NCBI GenBank assembly: GCA_003427395.1
Contig: BFEA01000184.1
Coordinates: forward strand, 2,373,650-2,400,945
Direction of reading: 5' to 3'
DNA from: Chara braunii
Taxonomy: Eukaryota > Streptophyta > Charophyceae > Charales > Characeae
DNA length: 27,296 nt
Under the pieces are notes generated by a model. That model was not told where the DNA came from, did not search any database, and saw nothing but the letters and a program-made list of their open reading frames with translations. The translations under genes and the position numbers were made by a program. This document shows positions 1-10,166 of the stretch, piece after piece. Within the stretch, counting starts at the first letter, position 1; each line of letters begins with the position of its first letter.

Positions 1-53
1 CCATTTGGGAATGGCCTCTTGAGGCAAAAAAAAAAAAAAAAAAAAAAAAAAAA
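1..53. repeat. Half palindromic unit plus A28 tract at window edge
   Basis: The first 25 bases (CCATTTGGGAATGGCCTCTT...) match the right arm of the palindromes at 192-261 and 291-378, so this is a unit cut by the window start. It is followed by an uninterrupted run of 28 A at 26-53. Nothing coding is visible from here to 190. Confidence 0.6.
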
Positions 54-191
54 CTGAAAAAAAACTATGTTATGCAGAAAACTAAACTGAACAACTTCTA
101 CCTCAGGGTCATATCGAAATTCTTCACCAAATCTAGAATAAAAAATAAGATTTAACCCCGGGCCAATGTGGAAGTCTAGTGTCGCGCCCAC

Positions 192-261
192 GTGCCTCTG
201 GGAGGCGATTCCCAAATAGGATCGATTACGTAATCGATTCCATCTGGGAATCAGAGACACA
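192..261. repeat. Imperfect palindrome centred on TACGTA, unit 2
   Basis: The left arm GTGCCTCTGGGAGGCGATTC and the right arm ending GGGAATCAGAGACAC are inverted copies around ATCGATTACGTAATCGAT. The right arm lacks about 6-7 bases (GGGAGGC) present in the left arm. The core is shared with the unit at 291-378. Confidence 0.75.
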
Positions 262-290
262 AAAAAATAAAAAAAAATAAAAATTGTCCC

Positions 291-378
291 GCCTATGTGC
301 CTCTTGGAGGAGATTTCAAAATGGAATCGATTACGTAATCGATTCCATTTGGGAATCGCCTCCCAGATGCACGTAGGC
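291..378. repeat. 88-bp near-perfect palindrome, unit 3
   Basis: Two 44-nt arms (291-334 and 335-378) meet at TACGTA. By eye 38 of 44 positions pair, and the innermost 24 bases are a perfect palindrome. The outer ends GCCTATGTGC and GCACGTAGGC also pair with one mismatch. The structure could extrude as a cruciform or be a tiny foldback element; no transposase signature is present. Confidence 0.8.
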
Positions 379-390
379 TGAGGACTGTGG

Positions 391-499
391 AGGAGCAGCG
401 AAGGGGGTAGGAGCGGGATAGGGCGGAGGAGCGGCAAAAGGGGTAGGAGCGGGGGTGGGGGGATGAGCAGCGGAGGGGGTAGGAGCGGGTTTGGGCGGG
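391..499. repeat. 36-bp G-rich tandem repeat, three units
   Basis: The anchor TAGGAGCGGG recurs at 408, 444 and 480, an exact 36-bp period, with G runs between. On the minus strand this reads as a 12-residue Arg-Ser-Tyr-Pro repeat, but 36 bp is a multiple of 3, so an open frame follows trivially. I treat it as a non-coding minisatellite with G-quadruplex potential. Confidence 0.75.
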
Positions 500-511
500 G
501 CCCGCTGTTGG

Positions 512-732
512 TGCGAATACCCTTACAAGGGTATGCGCCCTGGTTTTTCGCAAGCGACAGAAAATAAGTTTGGTCTAAAGTTTAAGTATACTGCGTGAGG
601 CGCGACCGTGTTCTATGTTGTTTAAATGGTTGACTAGAGCAGAGAGTGTGTGGGCGCGCAGGCTTAAGGCGCGCGTGATTTTTATTGTTGGTGATTGAAG
701 AACCGGCGTGATCGCCGGCAAGATGTTTACTT
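512..732 (+). repeat. Dispersed repeat R1, copy 1, with three conserved hairpins
   Basis: It shares with 6248-6478 the same ordered blocks: a hairpin ATACCCTT-AC-AAGGGTAT, the phrase GCCCTGGTTTTT, a hairpin GCGCGC...GGCGCGC, a hairpin CCGGCG-TGAT-CGCCGG and a TTTTGATTA end. Flanks outside the blocks differ. The direct orientation and about 5.7-kb spacing would suit LTR ends of one old retrotransposon, but I recognise no gag or pol between them, so the identity is open. Confidence 0.65.
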
Positions 733-1200
733 TTGATTAAATTATGATTAAAAAGATTTGGTCTCTTGATTGGTGTGCTTGTCCGTAATTTGTACATACC
801 TATGGAGGACGAGGTCGATAACAGTATGGATTGAAGTGTTTTGGTAGGTCTGCGCGTCGCAGAGGATTGGTTTATTTTAGGTGTCCGTCTGAGCTAGACC
901 AAGACTTGGGTCTGGCACTAGCGTTTACGGCGTCAGACTGTCATCAAAGAGATTCAGGGATCGAGAATGAGCAGCGACGGCGCGGGAATATTATAGTAGA
1001 CCAAGGGGTCGAAGGCCCGGTGGGGCTATCCCCCTTGGTTTTGCCATCGGTGGTATCAGGTCGGTGGTATCATTTCTAAATATTACATTTTTGAGACGTA
1101 TTTCTAATTTTTATGCTCCGGCATTCGATTGACCTGGATGCGGCGTCAGACTTAGCGGTCGTCACGAGAGTCGAGGACCTTGAGCACGCGCCTCCTTTGG

Positions 1201-1240
1201 CGAGCCCGTTCGGGTTCTGGCGAGCCCGTTCGGGTTCTGG
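1201..1240. repeat. Exact 20-bp tandem duplication
   Basis: The unit CGAGCCCGTTCGGGTTCTGG occurs twice head to tail without mismatch. Each unit can fold GAGCCCG-TT-CGGGTTC with one wobble pair. Confidence 0.85.
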
Positions 1241-1597
1241 CGTGCCAGAATACTGATGGAGTTCTCCCTGCCCAACCCGTTTTTGAAGTACGGATGCAGA
1301 GGTTAGCGTACGGAAAAGTGGTGGGGTCCGTGGTCGTGGCTTCCCTCGCTGTTCATTTGAAGAGCGCTGGTAGCCTAGTAGAGAAGTCAGGGACCATTCC
1401 GAGCTGGCCTGCGAAGTTGCAGCCCAAGGCACCGTGGCCGGCCGCATGGACCCCTTCCTTTACTTCGACCCTCAAAATTCTTACTAGGATATCCATTACG
1501 GCCACCAAGGCCTGCGTGGGACCCGCGGAAGAGGAGGAAATAGACCCGAGGTAGTCGAGGCCAAGGAATCCACCCCCTGTCAGCTACGACTTACAGG

Positions 1598-1618
1598 AAA
1601 AAAAAAAAAGGGGGGGGG
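1598..1618. repeat. A12G9 homopurine run
   Basis: A run of 12 A is followed directly by 9 G. It is a simple homopurine tract. Confidence 0.9.
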
Positions 1619-3832
1619 ACTGTGCCTAGACGTAGTGGATACAACAGGCGCAGTAGGTCTGGGGCGAGGCGGGGTCAGAAGGGGCTGAGGGGAAGCAGCA
1701 GCGATGCTGTTGTGCCTATTGTTCTTCAGACTTGGGCATAGGGGCGAAAGACTAATCGTACCAAGCGACGACTGATTTTCATCTGATGATTTCCATCGAG
1801 GTAGCTGAGACCGTTGGCCCGCTTTAGAAATCCTTCGGGACATTCGTTAAGATTGGAACAATACAGAGGTGGTTAGCATGACCAGTGTCGCACACCGTGA
1901 CCACCAGCCTGTCGCTTGTAACAGCTAAGCATTTGTTGTGTTACCTAAGACTGGTGGATAGCCAACGACAGTCGAGGCAGCTGAGAGGGAAGGCCCGGTG
2001 ATACAACCATGCTACCACTTGGCGGACTTGAAGTATAAGGGCAAGGGGATAACCGAACCGGCTCATTGTTGGCTCTCTTCGAACTTCCTTTTGAGGTAGA
2101 AAGAGCGCTTGAGTTGGATCAGTATGCTGTGGGAGGGACAAGTCGTCGTCTAGAGTAGCGCTAGTAACTGTCGGGAATGCGCTAGCGAAAACGGAGGACA
2201 GAAGGGTGAAGAGACGAGTTGGGTGGACCCAGTGTGGATTCACGCACAGATACGTTCGGAAGAACGACAGAGCAGCGATGAGGGAGAATGAGTTGAGCGC
2301 GGTTAGAGAGACGCAGTCCGGTTGATCCTCATTTGAATAGGGCGGGGGAGGAGACAATCCCGGAGTTCTGAAGACGAACGAGCACGAATCGGGTATTAGT
2401 GTTAGTAGTAGGTTAGTGAATTAGGAGTTAATAAAAGAATGGTCAGTACGAGAGTAGAGATGGAAGAAGCAAGAGAGTAGTAAAACTCAGCCGATCCCCG
2501 AATGAATCGAGCAGGGAAAGATGACAATTGAGGGTTTTGAAATTGGGCGAATCCGATGGTAAATACAAAGTGATGAATGAGGGATTATAGTGGGAGTTAG
2601 TACGAGAGCAGACAGCGTGGAGGGGCCAGAGATGGCGATGAAGGCAGGGAGTGGAACTAAGAGTTGGTCGTTTGGCCATTTCTTGGCCGTTTTCCGTGAT
2701 TAGAAAGTCGATTCCGTCGAAGAGAGAGTAAAGGAGAAGTTGAATGGAAGCGGAAATAGGAGGAACAAATATAAACTTGGGAGGAAGTGTGTCGGGGCGA
2801 CCTTGACAATATGTGTTTGGTCAGGTTCTAATGAAAAGTCCGCCCTCGTCCCAGCGAGCATTTACAGTAATGATGCATTTAACCCTGTTTTAGCAGTAGA
2901 TTCGTTCAATTATACCATAGCACGTTGACGATTCCTCGTTGCCATGACGACCCTGTCGGACACAGTAGTAGAGGTGTATCTGCTGGACAAAGTGCCACCG
3001 AGCTGGCGACGGGAGTAACTAGGTATAGGAGGGTGAAGAAAGGTTGGGGAAAGATAAGTACCTGGTAAGCCAGTATGTTGATCGTCCTATCGGTTAGCGC
3101 ACAGTGAAGGAGATGACCCATTTGTCTGCAGTTACCGGAGCGGGAGGACTGTGAAGTAAGAGTAAGTGTCTGGAGCGGCGAAGTTCTGACTTGGTCGGCA
3201 TCCACATGCATGACACTCTTTGCTGCTAAGGTCTACGAGCTCGTCGGCACTTCATTGAGCGTTTTAAGACACCTCTGTGTTATGAATATTGGGCACTACC
3301 CGACCAAGAGTCAGCGTTGTCAACTGGTGAGGCAGTACCAATACGGCATAGAAAAGCGATCTGTTCCATCAGTGCTGCTTTTTTTTTGGGCCATTGCAAG
3401 CCTAAGTTCCTCCTCCTTGAGCCTCGATGATCGGGTTGATGTGTCTACATGTTGTGGTGATCTCCACGTTCTTGATTAGGTAGTTGCTGTGTTCATAAGA
3501 CAACTGCTAAAATCTTCATTTCTGTTAATGGTCTACTACCACTATGCTTTGGCACTAGGGGCTATGCTCCCTTGTTGAACTGTTGCTGAAGCTCGCATCG
3601 AGGCCGCAATGGTGGTTGGGTTCTTCGAATACCGCATTGTCGTTGTTCGTTACAGCCTTTTCGGACTATGTAGCGACAATTTGATCGAGGGAGTGGACAG
3701 GCGGCAAAAGGGGTTGGGTTGACTGAATATTCGCGATCGTGTTGTACCCTCTTGTTGCAGTATATTGTTGACCGTCTTCAACAGCGAAGGGCTGCCGCTT
3801 GCATGGCCTAGAAGGGCCGTTCTTTGACCAAG

Positions 3833-4037
3833 TTTTTTTTTTTTTTTTTTTTTTTTGAAACAAATTTTTTATTCAAAATGAAATGAAGATTGAGTCCGGG
3901 GTCCTCACAGTCTACCCGGAGTAACCGAACCGAATCATGCTGAGAACCGGGCCCGGCGTCCCTCATATGATGATGATGGTGATGCTAATGATGATGGACT
4001 TCTAGTGATGCTTAGAAAAGTGTAAGATAGTAATTTC

Positions 4038-4071
<34 letters not shown>

Positions 4072-4940
4072 GTGATTAGTATATAACACTACAATTGCTA
4101 AGCACCTCCTGAAACCCACAGCAGTTTTTCAAAAAACTCAAGTATCTAAGGGATTTCCAACAGATCCTAACAAAGCTCACCGGCACTGACTTATTCTCTG
4201 ACAAACTCAACCAGGCCTCACGCCCCTAACTGCTAGGTTACAGAGCAGCGCGACTCACTCCAGCTCCGGCCATTGTCGTCCTGTGTCAGCAACCCCCAGC
4301 TGTCCTTTAGGATGCCCCCCGCATAGCGTCCCCAGATCTCTCTACAAGGCCTCATGCCCTCACCTTCGGCAAGTTACAGGGCATCACCCCGGCTCCGACC
4401 AGCGTCGTTCTGGCATTGGACAACCACGAATTCTGAATATAACAGTCTAAATCCAGTGCAACTTCGTACAACCCACCGACAAACCCTCAGAGACCTGAGA
4501 AATTCTATTCAAACCACCAGGCATAACAGAAGAAATCCGATCCAAGAGGCTTCCAAAAGTCACCGCTCAGAGAAACTTCCCCCTGCCCCCTGTCCCATGC
4601 TGCCACCGCCGAGGAAAACCTCCTCGGCCCCAACCTGGAACAAACCCCCTCCTCCCCCCCTTCCGCAAAGGCAGCCAATTCCCTCCTAGAGGATACCTTC
4701 ACCCTCCCCTTGTCCCTATCTGCCCCCGCCGGGGTTGAAGGCGACCAACTCTCCCACCCCGGCCCCAGACAAGGACAAACCACAAATCTGCCCCACCCCC
4801 GACAGGGCAGCCACTTCCCACCTTGCAGCGCCCCTGTAGAGTAAGGCTCCCCAATACCACCCCCACCCTTCCCCCTAGAGTCCCAACCGTGACCACAGAA
4901 GCCCTATCCCGACTGAAGCACATCCATCATATCGAATCCC
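3833..4940 (-). mobile_element. Poly(A)-tailed non-coding retroelement, copy A
   Basis: A T24 tract at 3833-3856, read on the minus strand, is a poly(A) tail preceded by a GAATAAAAAA sequence. The adjoining block GGGCCCGGTTCTCAGCA (minus strand) matches GGGCCCGGTTCCCAGCA in the element at 18768-20038. Further shared blocks are CCCCAGATCTCTCTAC (4331) and GACCAGCGTCGTTCT (4397). GGTTACAG-type motifs repeat inside both copies. I find no convincing protein. The right boundary near 4940 is approximate and no target-site duplication was found. A (GAT)n stretch lies at 4038-4072. Confidence 0.6.
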
Positions 4941-5029
4941 TGAACTAGAAATTTCTAAAAATTATGATGAAGAGAGAGGTAGATGAGAGTTTTGTTTTTT
5001 TTGGATTTGCAGATGGTGATAAACATCAT

Positions 5030-6030
5030 CCTGAGGATGATGATGATGATGACCGAACTCACCTGCTGATGTAAGAAACAAACAAGGCCTTGAACCGCAA
5101 CACCTGATGATGACAAAACACGATGATGATAGTAATGACTGAATGATGATGCTGATCATACTGACGAACAGTATCAACAGCACCCTATGATTGCAAATTG
5201 ATGATGCCTATGATGATGATGACGATGATGATATCGATGATGATGATCATGATGATGGTGATGATGATGGTGATGGTGATGGTGCTGATGCTGCTGCTGC
5301 TGCTGATGATGATGATGATGACGACGACGCACAGCGCCCTGCGATGACAAAAAGATGATGATAACGAACACCTTGGATAGTAACCTAGTGATGATGATGA
5401 TAAGGGTAAGCAGCGCCCTATGACGAACAAGCTTCGCCAGCAGCGCCTTATGATGGTGAGGTATTGATGATGGCACTAATATTGACGTTATGATGACGAG
5501 CAACCTCCGCGGCGCCCTATGAAGACAAGATGATGATGACGATCATCATGATAAGCACCGCCGATAATGACGTCACCCATACCTTGATGTTGGTGACGAG
5601 TGGCACCCTGATGATGATGGTGATGGTGATGACGCCTGACGTTGGTGATGACGCCTGATGCCGACGAACCATTACCGTGATGATGCTGTCGAACCACGCC
5701 CTGTTGATGATGACAGTGATAATGACGATGATGACAAGCAGCACCCTGATGATGATGACGAATGATAACGGTGTCAAACCGCACCCTGGTGATGATGATG
5801 GTGATGACGCCTGATGCTGATGACGAACCATTACCGTGATGATGATGCCGAACCACGCCCTATTGACGATGATGACGAGCAGCACCCTGATGATGATGAC
5901 GAATGATGACGGTGTCAACACGCACCCTATTGATGATGACGAATGATGACGGTGTCAAACCGCACCCTATTGATGATGGTGCCGGCGATGACCAGCGCCC
6001 CGTTGACAATACCGAGCAGCGCCCTAATTT
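5030..6030. repeat. TGATGA-derived minisatellite with GCRCCCT anchors
   Basis: About 1 kb of degenerate TGATGA/GACGA triplets. A GC(A/G)CCCT anchor recurs roughly every 25-90 bases (near 5180, 5333, 5412, 5508, 5596, 5696, 5742, 5782, 5857, 5883, 5922, 5962 and 6020). Longer units such as CGAATGATGACGGTGTCAA are repeated at 5899 and 5940. Because of the triplet period, all minus-strand frames stay open and encode His-rich, Ile-rich or Ser-rich runs. I regard these as artefacts, not genes. Confidence 0.85.
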
Positions 6031-6247
6031 TGCTGACGCAGTTACTTCCTTATAATTGCAGCCGCCACTGCACTCGCACTATACTCCACAGGCGTCGACA
6101 TAGCCAACGCCTCTCAGGCCATATGCCACGGGCAAAAACGCAGCAGCAATGGAGCTGAGCGTGGAACTCCCGGGAGCAAAAAACCAACGGGAGTTAGCCC
6201 AATCTGCCACATCAACCTGTGACGTGGTGTGGACAAGCGCTGTCCGC

Positions 6248-6478
6248 GCGAATACCCTTACAAGGGTATCCGCCCTGGTTTTTGCAAGTGACAAAAAAAA
6301 CAAGTTTGACCCAGAATTGTTGAGAAGGCCGTGCGACTTGCGGCAGTGTGGTGACTATAGGTTGGCTATGAGGTCTAGAAGTAGGGAGTGCGTGGGCGCG
6401 CAGGGTTTAAGGCGCGCGGGATTTCTTTCCTTGTCGTTGATTATAAAGCCGGCGTGGACGCCGGTCGATTTAACTTTG
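6248..6478 (+). repeat. Dispersed repeat R1, copy 2
   Basis: It is a direct copy of 512-732 with the same three hairpins: ATACCCTT-AC-AAGGGTAT, GCGCGC...GGCGCGC and CCGGCG-TGGA-CGCCGG. Stems are identical between the copies while loops and spacers differ, as in the third hairpin (TGAT versus TGGA). The end TTTTTGATTAAG matches the end of copy 1. Confidence 0.65.
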
Positions 6479-6501
6479 TTTTATTTTTATTTTTGATTAA
6501 G

Positions 6502-6554
6502 TGTTTTTTTTGTTTTTTTTTTTGGGGGGGGGAGGGGGGGGAGGGGGGGGAGGG
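6502..6554. repeat. T-rich tract followed by G-rich tract
   Basis: T runs at 6504-6523 pass directly into three runs of 8-9 G separated by single A bases (6524-6554). The G block is a strong G-quadruplex candidate and a likely assembly or sequencing trouble spot. Confidence 0.85.
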
Positions 6555-6789
6555 AACGTAATGCCTCAATTTGAACCTGCGAGCGGCTATGCAGACTACC
6601 CTCACTGAAGGACTGTTTCGACCGCGATCGGGGTATAAATGCGATCAGATACGTCGAGGGACGTTCTCGTGTGAGTACGCCCCCCCCCCCAACCCACCTG
6701 ACGAGTCGGTGAAAGTCCGACGAAACAGTCTGCCACAGCACAGTCATGCTTTTTTTTCTGTGTATAGCGAATATGACAACACACAAAAG

Positions 6790-6849
6790 CACACACACAC
6801 ACACACACACTCTCGACAATCGGATTTTTGAATTGAAATGCAGACAGAC

Positions 6850-6907
<58 letters not shown>

Positions 6908-7176
6908 TCGACAATCTGATTTTTGAATTGAAAATCTTCGTGAACGCGATGCAGCGAGCGCGAACGCATCAGGGGAGAGAGAGTCTCGACAATCTGATTT
7001 TTGAATTGAAAATCTTCGTGAACGCGACGCAGCGAGCGCGAACGCATCAGGGTTCTCTCTCTCTCTCTCTCTCTCTCTCGCGCGTGCGCGGCAATTCTTC
7101 CTGTTTGTTTGGAATGCGATGTACGCGATCAGAATTTGTCGTATCGGCAATTCTTCCTGTTTGTTTGGAATGCGAT
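6790..7176. repeat. Microsatellite cluster with duplicated units
   Basis: In order: (AC)n at 6790-6810, a partial TCTCGACAATC unit, (GATA)n then (GA)n at about 6849-6905, two copies of a roughly 77-bp unit (TCTCGACAATCTGATTTTTG to GCGAACGCATCAGGG) at 6906-6975 and 6983-7052, (CT)n at 7053-7079, then two copies of CGGCAATTCTTCCTGTTTG (7089 and 7145). The (GA)n and (CT)n blocks flank the duplication as inverted complements. Open frames here come only from the repeats. Confidence 0.85.
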
Positions 7177-7179
7177 GCC

Positions 7180-7633
7180 GCGATTTGAACTCTACTCGCC
7201 TGTGTTCCACCATTCCACGTCCATTCTAAATTTTTTGTTTGATTGTTGAAGATCTGGTCCACTGTGGAATGAGTTTTGTGCAGCTTTAGTGGTAGTGGAC
7301 TCGAGCTGTCGACGTCTTTCCCGCCGCTGGAGGTATGTCACGACGGGACGGGCTGCAATATTCATGAATTTCGGAAACCGCCTTGATGGATATCTATGGC
7401 CGCTACCGTCTTCACCCGAATGGAAAGCGCGGTCATTATGGATGTATCTAGACGGAAAGTTGCAGTGAGTACGTGTATAACGTGAGGTCGTTCTGTTCGG
7501 GGGAAGGGAAATCGAAGAAAAACATTTTTTTTAAAATAGATCGCTTCTTCTGTGACAATTGATTGCTTTCAGTGCTTTTATTATTATCATTTTTTTTTTG
7601 TGTGTGTGTGTGTGTGTTTTATTGAGGACAATT

Positions 7634-7669
<36 letters not shown>

Positions 7670-8539
7670 TTGAGGTTTTGAAATGCTTGATGTTATAGTA
7701 ATATACGACGTATTGCGATTGCAATTTTGTTTATAAATTAATAAATAATTGAGGCCCTCGTTTCAACACTCACGCCAAATGTGGAAATTTGTGACTGTAT
7801 GTAGTCATGCTTTTCTGAAAAAGATACATTTACTCGCAATTTTCGCATTCGCCGATTGCTTCAACGAGGCCCTACGGTAGTAAGCCAATTGGGTGTGGCA
7901 CTATGGTGGGAAGTACCTAATTAAATTAATTAATTAATTAAGTTACGTTGAGAAATTGAATTGATTGCTCTATAGCTATGGGCGTAGCCGCACGGGACAG
8001 GAAACGAAAAACGAAACGAGTGCATTCTCTGCCGAAAATGGCCAGGTTCATCGGTTTGGCATAAATAGTAACGAGTGTATTTTGCCGCCTTTCGTGGGCA
8101 GATGCACTCGTTTCGTTCTCATTTCGTGTGCCGTCCGGCGAGACCCTTTGTTGGTTTGTAACTTGGTACCGTCATATATTGATTCCTTTGCTTTTTTTTT
8201 GTTTTTGTTTTTTTTTTAAACTTGGCCGACACGATGTTCTGATGAATAATCTCCGCGTCGGTGTGATGTTAGAAGATGAACCGATCTGAGCTGGGGGGGC
8301 GAGATCGCGTTAGGAAAGAGGATTGGATTTAACGCCCGAATCTGGACGTTTTCGTGGAGAGATGCAGAAAATCGCGATTGATCTACTTGTTTTTTTTTTC
8401 TTCTGCATCGCTTCATACTACGCTCTCTCTCTCCCATTGCGTCTTTTTCTATTGTCGTCTCTCTATTCTCCTCTGATCTCATCTATCCTCTCTTCTCATC
8501 CATGGTTCTTGTCCACAGGCTTTCTGATTGAATATGGGC

Positions 8540-8545
<6 letters not shown>
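7180..8545. other. AT-rich stretch without recognisable gene
   Basis: Contains (GT)n at about 7600-7617, a T28 tract at 7637-7664, an (AATT)n-like stretch at 7919-7940 and several shorter T runs. Open frames at 7965-8219 and 8323-8589 (plus) show no domain motif and end in T-run encoded Phe/Leu. I see nothing supportable here. Confidence 0.55.
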
Positions 8546-8572
<27 letters not shown>

Positions 8573-8787
8573 GGTCACCTTGTTGTTAAGCATTTGCATG
8601 GAATACTTGCGAGACTCCCCCGCCCCCAAAGGAAATAGAAGAAGAAGAAGAAGAAGAAGAAGAAGAAATCAAGGGTACAAAACGAACGAACATGAAGGCC
8701 ACGGAGGGCGCAACAGATGTACAAAAATGAAGCTTGCATTCCGAGTCTGCACGCCAAACACCGCATACAAAATTACGAAGTAATAAA

Positions 8788-8818
<31 letters not shown>

Positions 8819-8840
8819 TAAAAAAAAATAAAAAAAAACG
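8546..8840. repeat. T, AAG and AATA tract cluster
   Basis: A T26 tract (about 8546-8571), an (AAG)n run (8637-8668) and an (AATA)n/A-rich run (8784-8838) lie within 300 bp. The T and A tracts could be tails of small retroposons on either strand, but no bounded element could be drawn. Confidence 0.7.
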
Positions 8841-9100
8841 AAGTAGGAATCCACCTTAAGATGAGTTCTCGCATGTCCCTTTAGGAGGGTCCCAGACCCA
8901 GCACCACCATCTCGTGTGAAGGAAAGCTAGTTCCTCCACCTCCTTTTGGAGATCCTTCGCTGCTTACCTCTCTCCCTCAATCTCCTCATCACATAACCCA
9001 CGATCAATACCTCATCATCGCCTCGAAACAACTCGTCGTTCACACGGCCGGTGCCCTTTCTGCTCCTGATTGCCATAGTACAAGCGCAAATGAAAACACT

Positions 9101-9250
9101 GCTACAGTCTTCCCCCGAATACAACGTACGGTCATTATAGGTAAATTTGGGGTATCTTTCAGTCTAAATACAGCTATAATGACCGTACGTTGTATTCAAC
9201 CGTACGTTGTATTCAACCGTACGTTGTATTCGGGGGAAGAAGGTAGCTAC
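9101..9250. repeat. Foldback with asymmetric arms (possible MITE)
   Basis: The left arm 9108-9139 (TCTTCCCCCGAATACAACG, then TACGGTCATTATA) is inverted at 9175-9240, with a 35-bp loop. The right arm carries three tandem 17-bp units CCGTACGTTGTATTCAA (9183, 9200, 9217, the last one partial), while the left arm has one. A 5-bp GCTAC flanks both sides (9101-9105 and 9246-9250), a weak target-site-duplication candidate. Two short minus-strand open frames (8927-9124 and 9213-9593) run into it; I recognise neither product. Confidence 0.7.
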
Positions 9251-9599
9251 GCAGGTCACGGTACAAGCGGTACAGCGGCGTTCCGTCAAGCAAGTACTCA
9301 AATATCAGCGCAGATTCCCCTTCGGACTGTATGTATTCCAGTCCCTGTGAGCCCTTACTTCGGCTGTCCCAATATGGGTTCGCCCTTTTTGTCCCCAAAA
9401 CCCGCTGACCATTGGCCTGTTCCTGCACACACCGGTACTGTAACAGAGACTGGTGCCCAAAAACTGTCGAAATAGCAGCGCTGGCAGGAAGCTGGCCCGG
9501 TCCTACCGATTTTTCTTTTTTCAAAAAAAGTTTTTTTCTCAGCCAATCTGGAGCACCCACAAAATTCGGAAAATTCGGATCAGCTGGGCACAAAATCTG

Positions 9600-10166
9600 A
9601 AGCTATCAAACTACGACTACACCCTCCCCTTCAGGGACACCCCAAGTTCCCACTGCCTCCCTGTGCCTGGAGGCAAGGGCCCAAAAAATTAACCCGATAG
9701 ACCCCCGTAGTGGAAATAGATAGAACCACAGTATACAGCAATCGTGAAAACCACAGTATAACAGCAACGGAGACCGCAGCCTCTGAAGAAACAGGTAAAG
9801 AGTCCTACCACCTTTGGTCAGCTTCTAGTTAGCGGTATGATGGTGGGGGTAGACCTGGTGGATCCAAGATCTCCAGGTACCTCCCACCACCTTGGCAAAT
9901 CTTGCCGAGGATCCGAAAAAGAACACTCAGGGGTGTCCCTGGAGGGGGGCTTCCTTAGCAAGGCAAACTATTGCAGCTCCTGGTGCATCATCGTCAGTTG
10001 AGGATCTCCGTAATGGAAGCATTGATGCCCTAGTGGTCATCCTCTAGTGGTCATCCTCTTCACCCTTTTGGACGAGAATGAACTATAGTCTTGCATAGAC
10101 TGAAAGTGCAGTCGACTGAACTTTGAAATCTAGAGTTGTTACTTGATTTTTCATCTTAGGGAAGAC
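9600..10166 (+). other. Probable 5' region of LINE copy 1, unresolved
   Basis: This lies upstream of the ORF1-like frame. A plus-strand frame around 9778-9999 stays open for about 70 codons (PLKKQVKSPTTFGQLL...) without a recognisable domain and could be an ORF1 N-terminal remnant. A small tandem duplication of GTGGTCATCCTCTA is at 10034-10060. The 5' end of the LINE cannot be placed and no target-site duplication matching the sequence after 15620 was found. Confidence 0.3.

Larger units (their letters stand above)
740..3830. other. Unassigned sequence, no recognisable gene
   Basis: About 3.1 kb between the R1 repeat and the T24 tract at 3833. Short open frames exist on both strands (for example 1180-1554 plus and 1941-2357 minus), but none shows a domain motif I recognise and they overlap in conflicting frames. 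The stretch includes a 20-bp tandem duplication at 1201-1240 and an A12G9 homopurine run at 1598-1618. It may be a decayed retrotransposon interior; this is a guess from its place between two R1 copies. Confidence 0.5.

Noticed and set aside
293-553. Minus-strand frame with an Arg-Ser-Tyr-Pro 12-residue repeat
   Set aside because: It comes from the 36-bp tandem repeat and the palindrome, with no domain or context supporting a gene.
5800-5840. CTGATGA boxes resembling a hammerhead ribozyme core, also at 20183 and 27125 (minus)
   Set aside because: No GAAAC box with a pairable stem II is present at the right distance. The boxes fall in triplet repeats, in PLE coding sequence or in the terminal tandem repeat. 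PLEs can carry hammerheads, so I checked, but none qualifies.
5174-5921. His-rich, Ile-rich and Ser-rich open frames on the minus strand
   Set aside because: They are three readings of a TGATGA triplet repeat; all frames stay open because the period is 3.
9227-9240. CGGGGGAAGAAGG as target-site partner of TCCGGGGGAAAAGG after LINE copy 1
   Set aside because: The match is imperfect and belongs to the foldback arm; it does not bound a LINE 5' end.
8927-9593. Two minus-strand frames meeting at the foldback, with a YLLDGTPLYRLYRDLRSYLL stretch and an Arg-rich end
   Set aside because: They raised the idea of a Harbinger-type transposase gene, but no DDE motifs or DNA-binding domain could be found, so I make no call.
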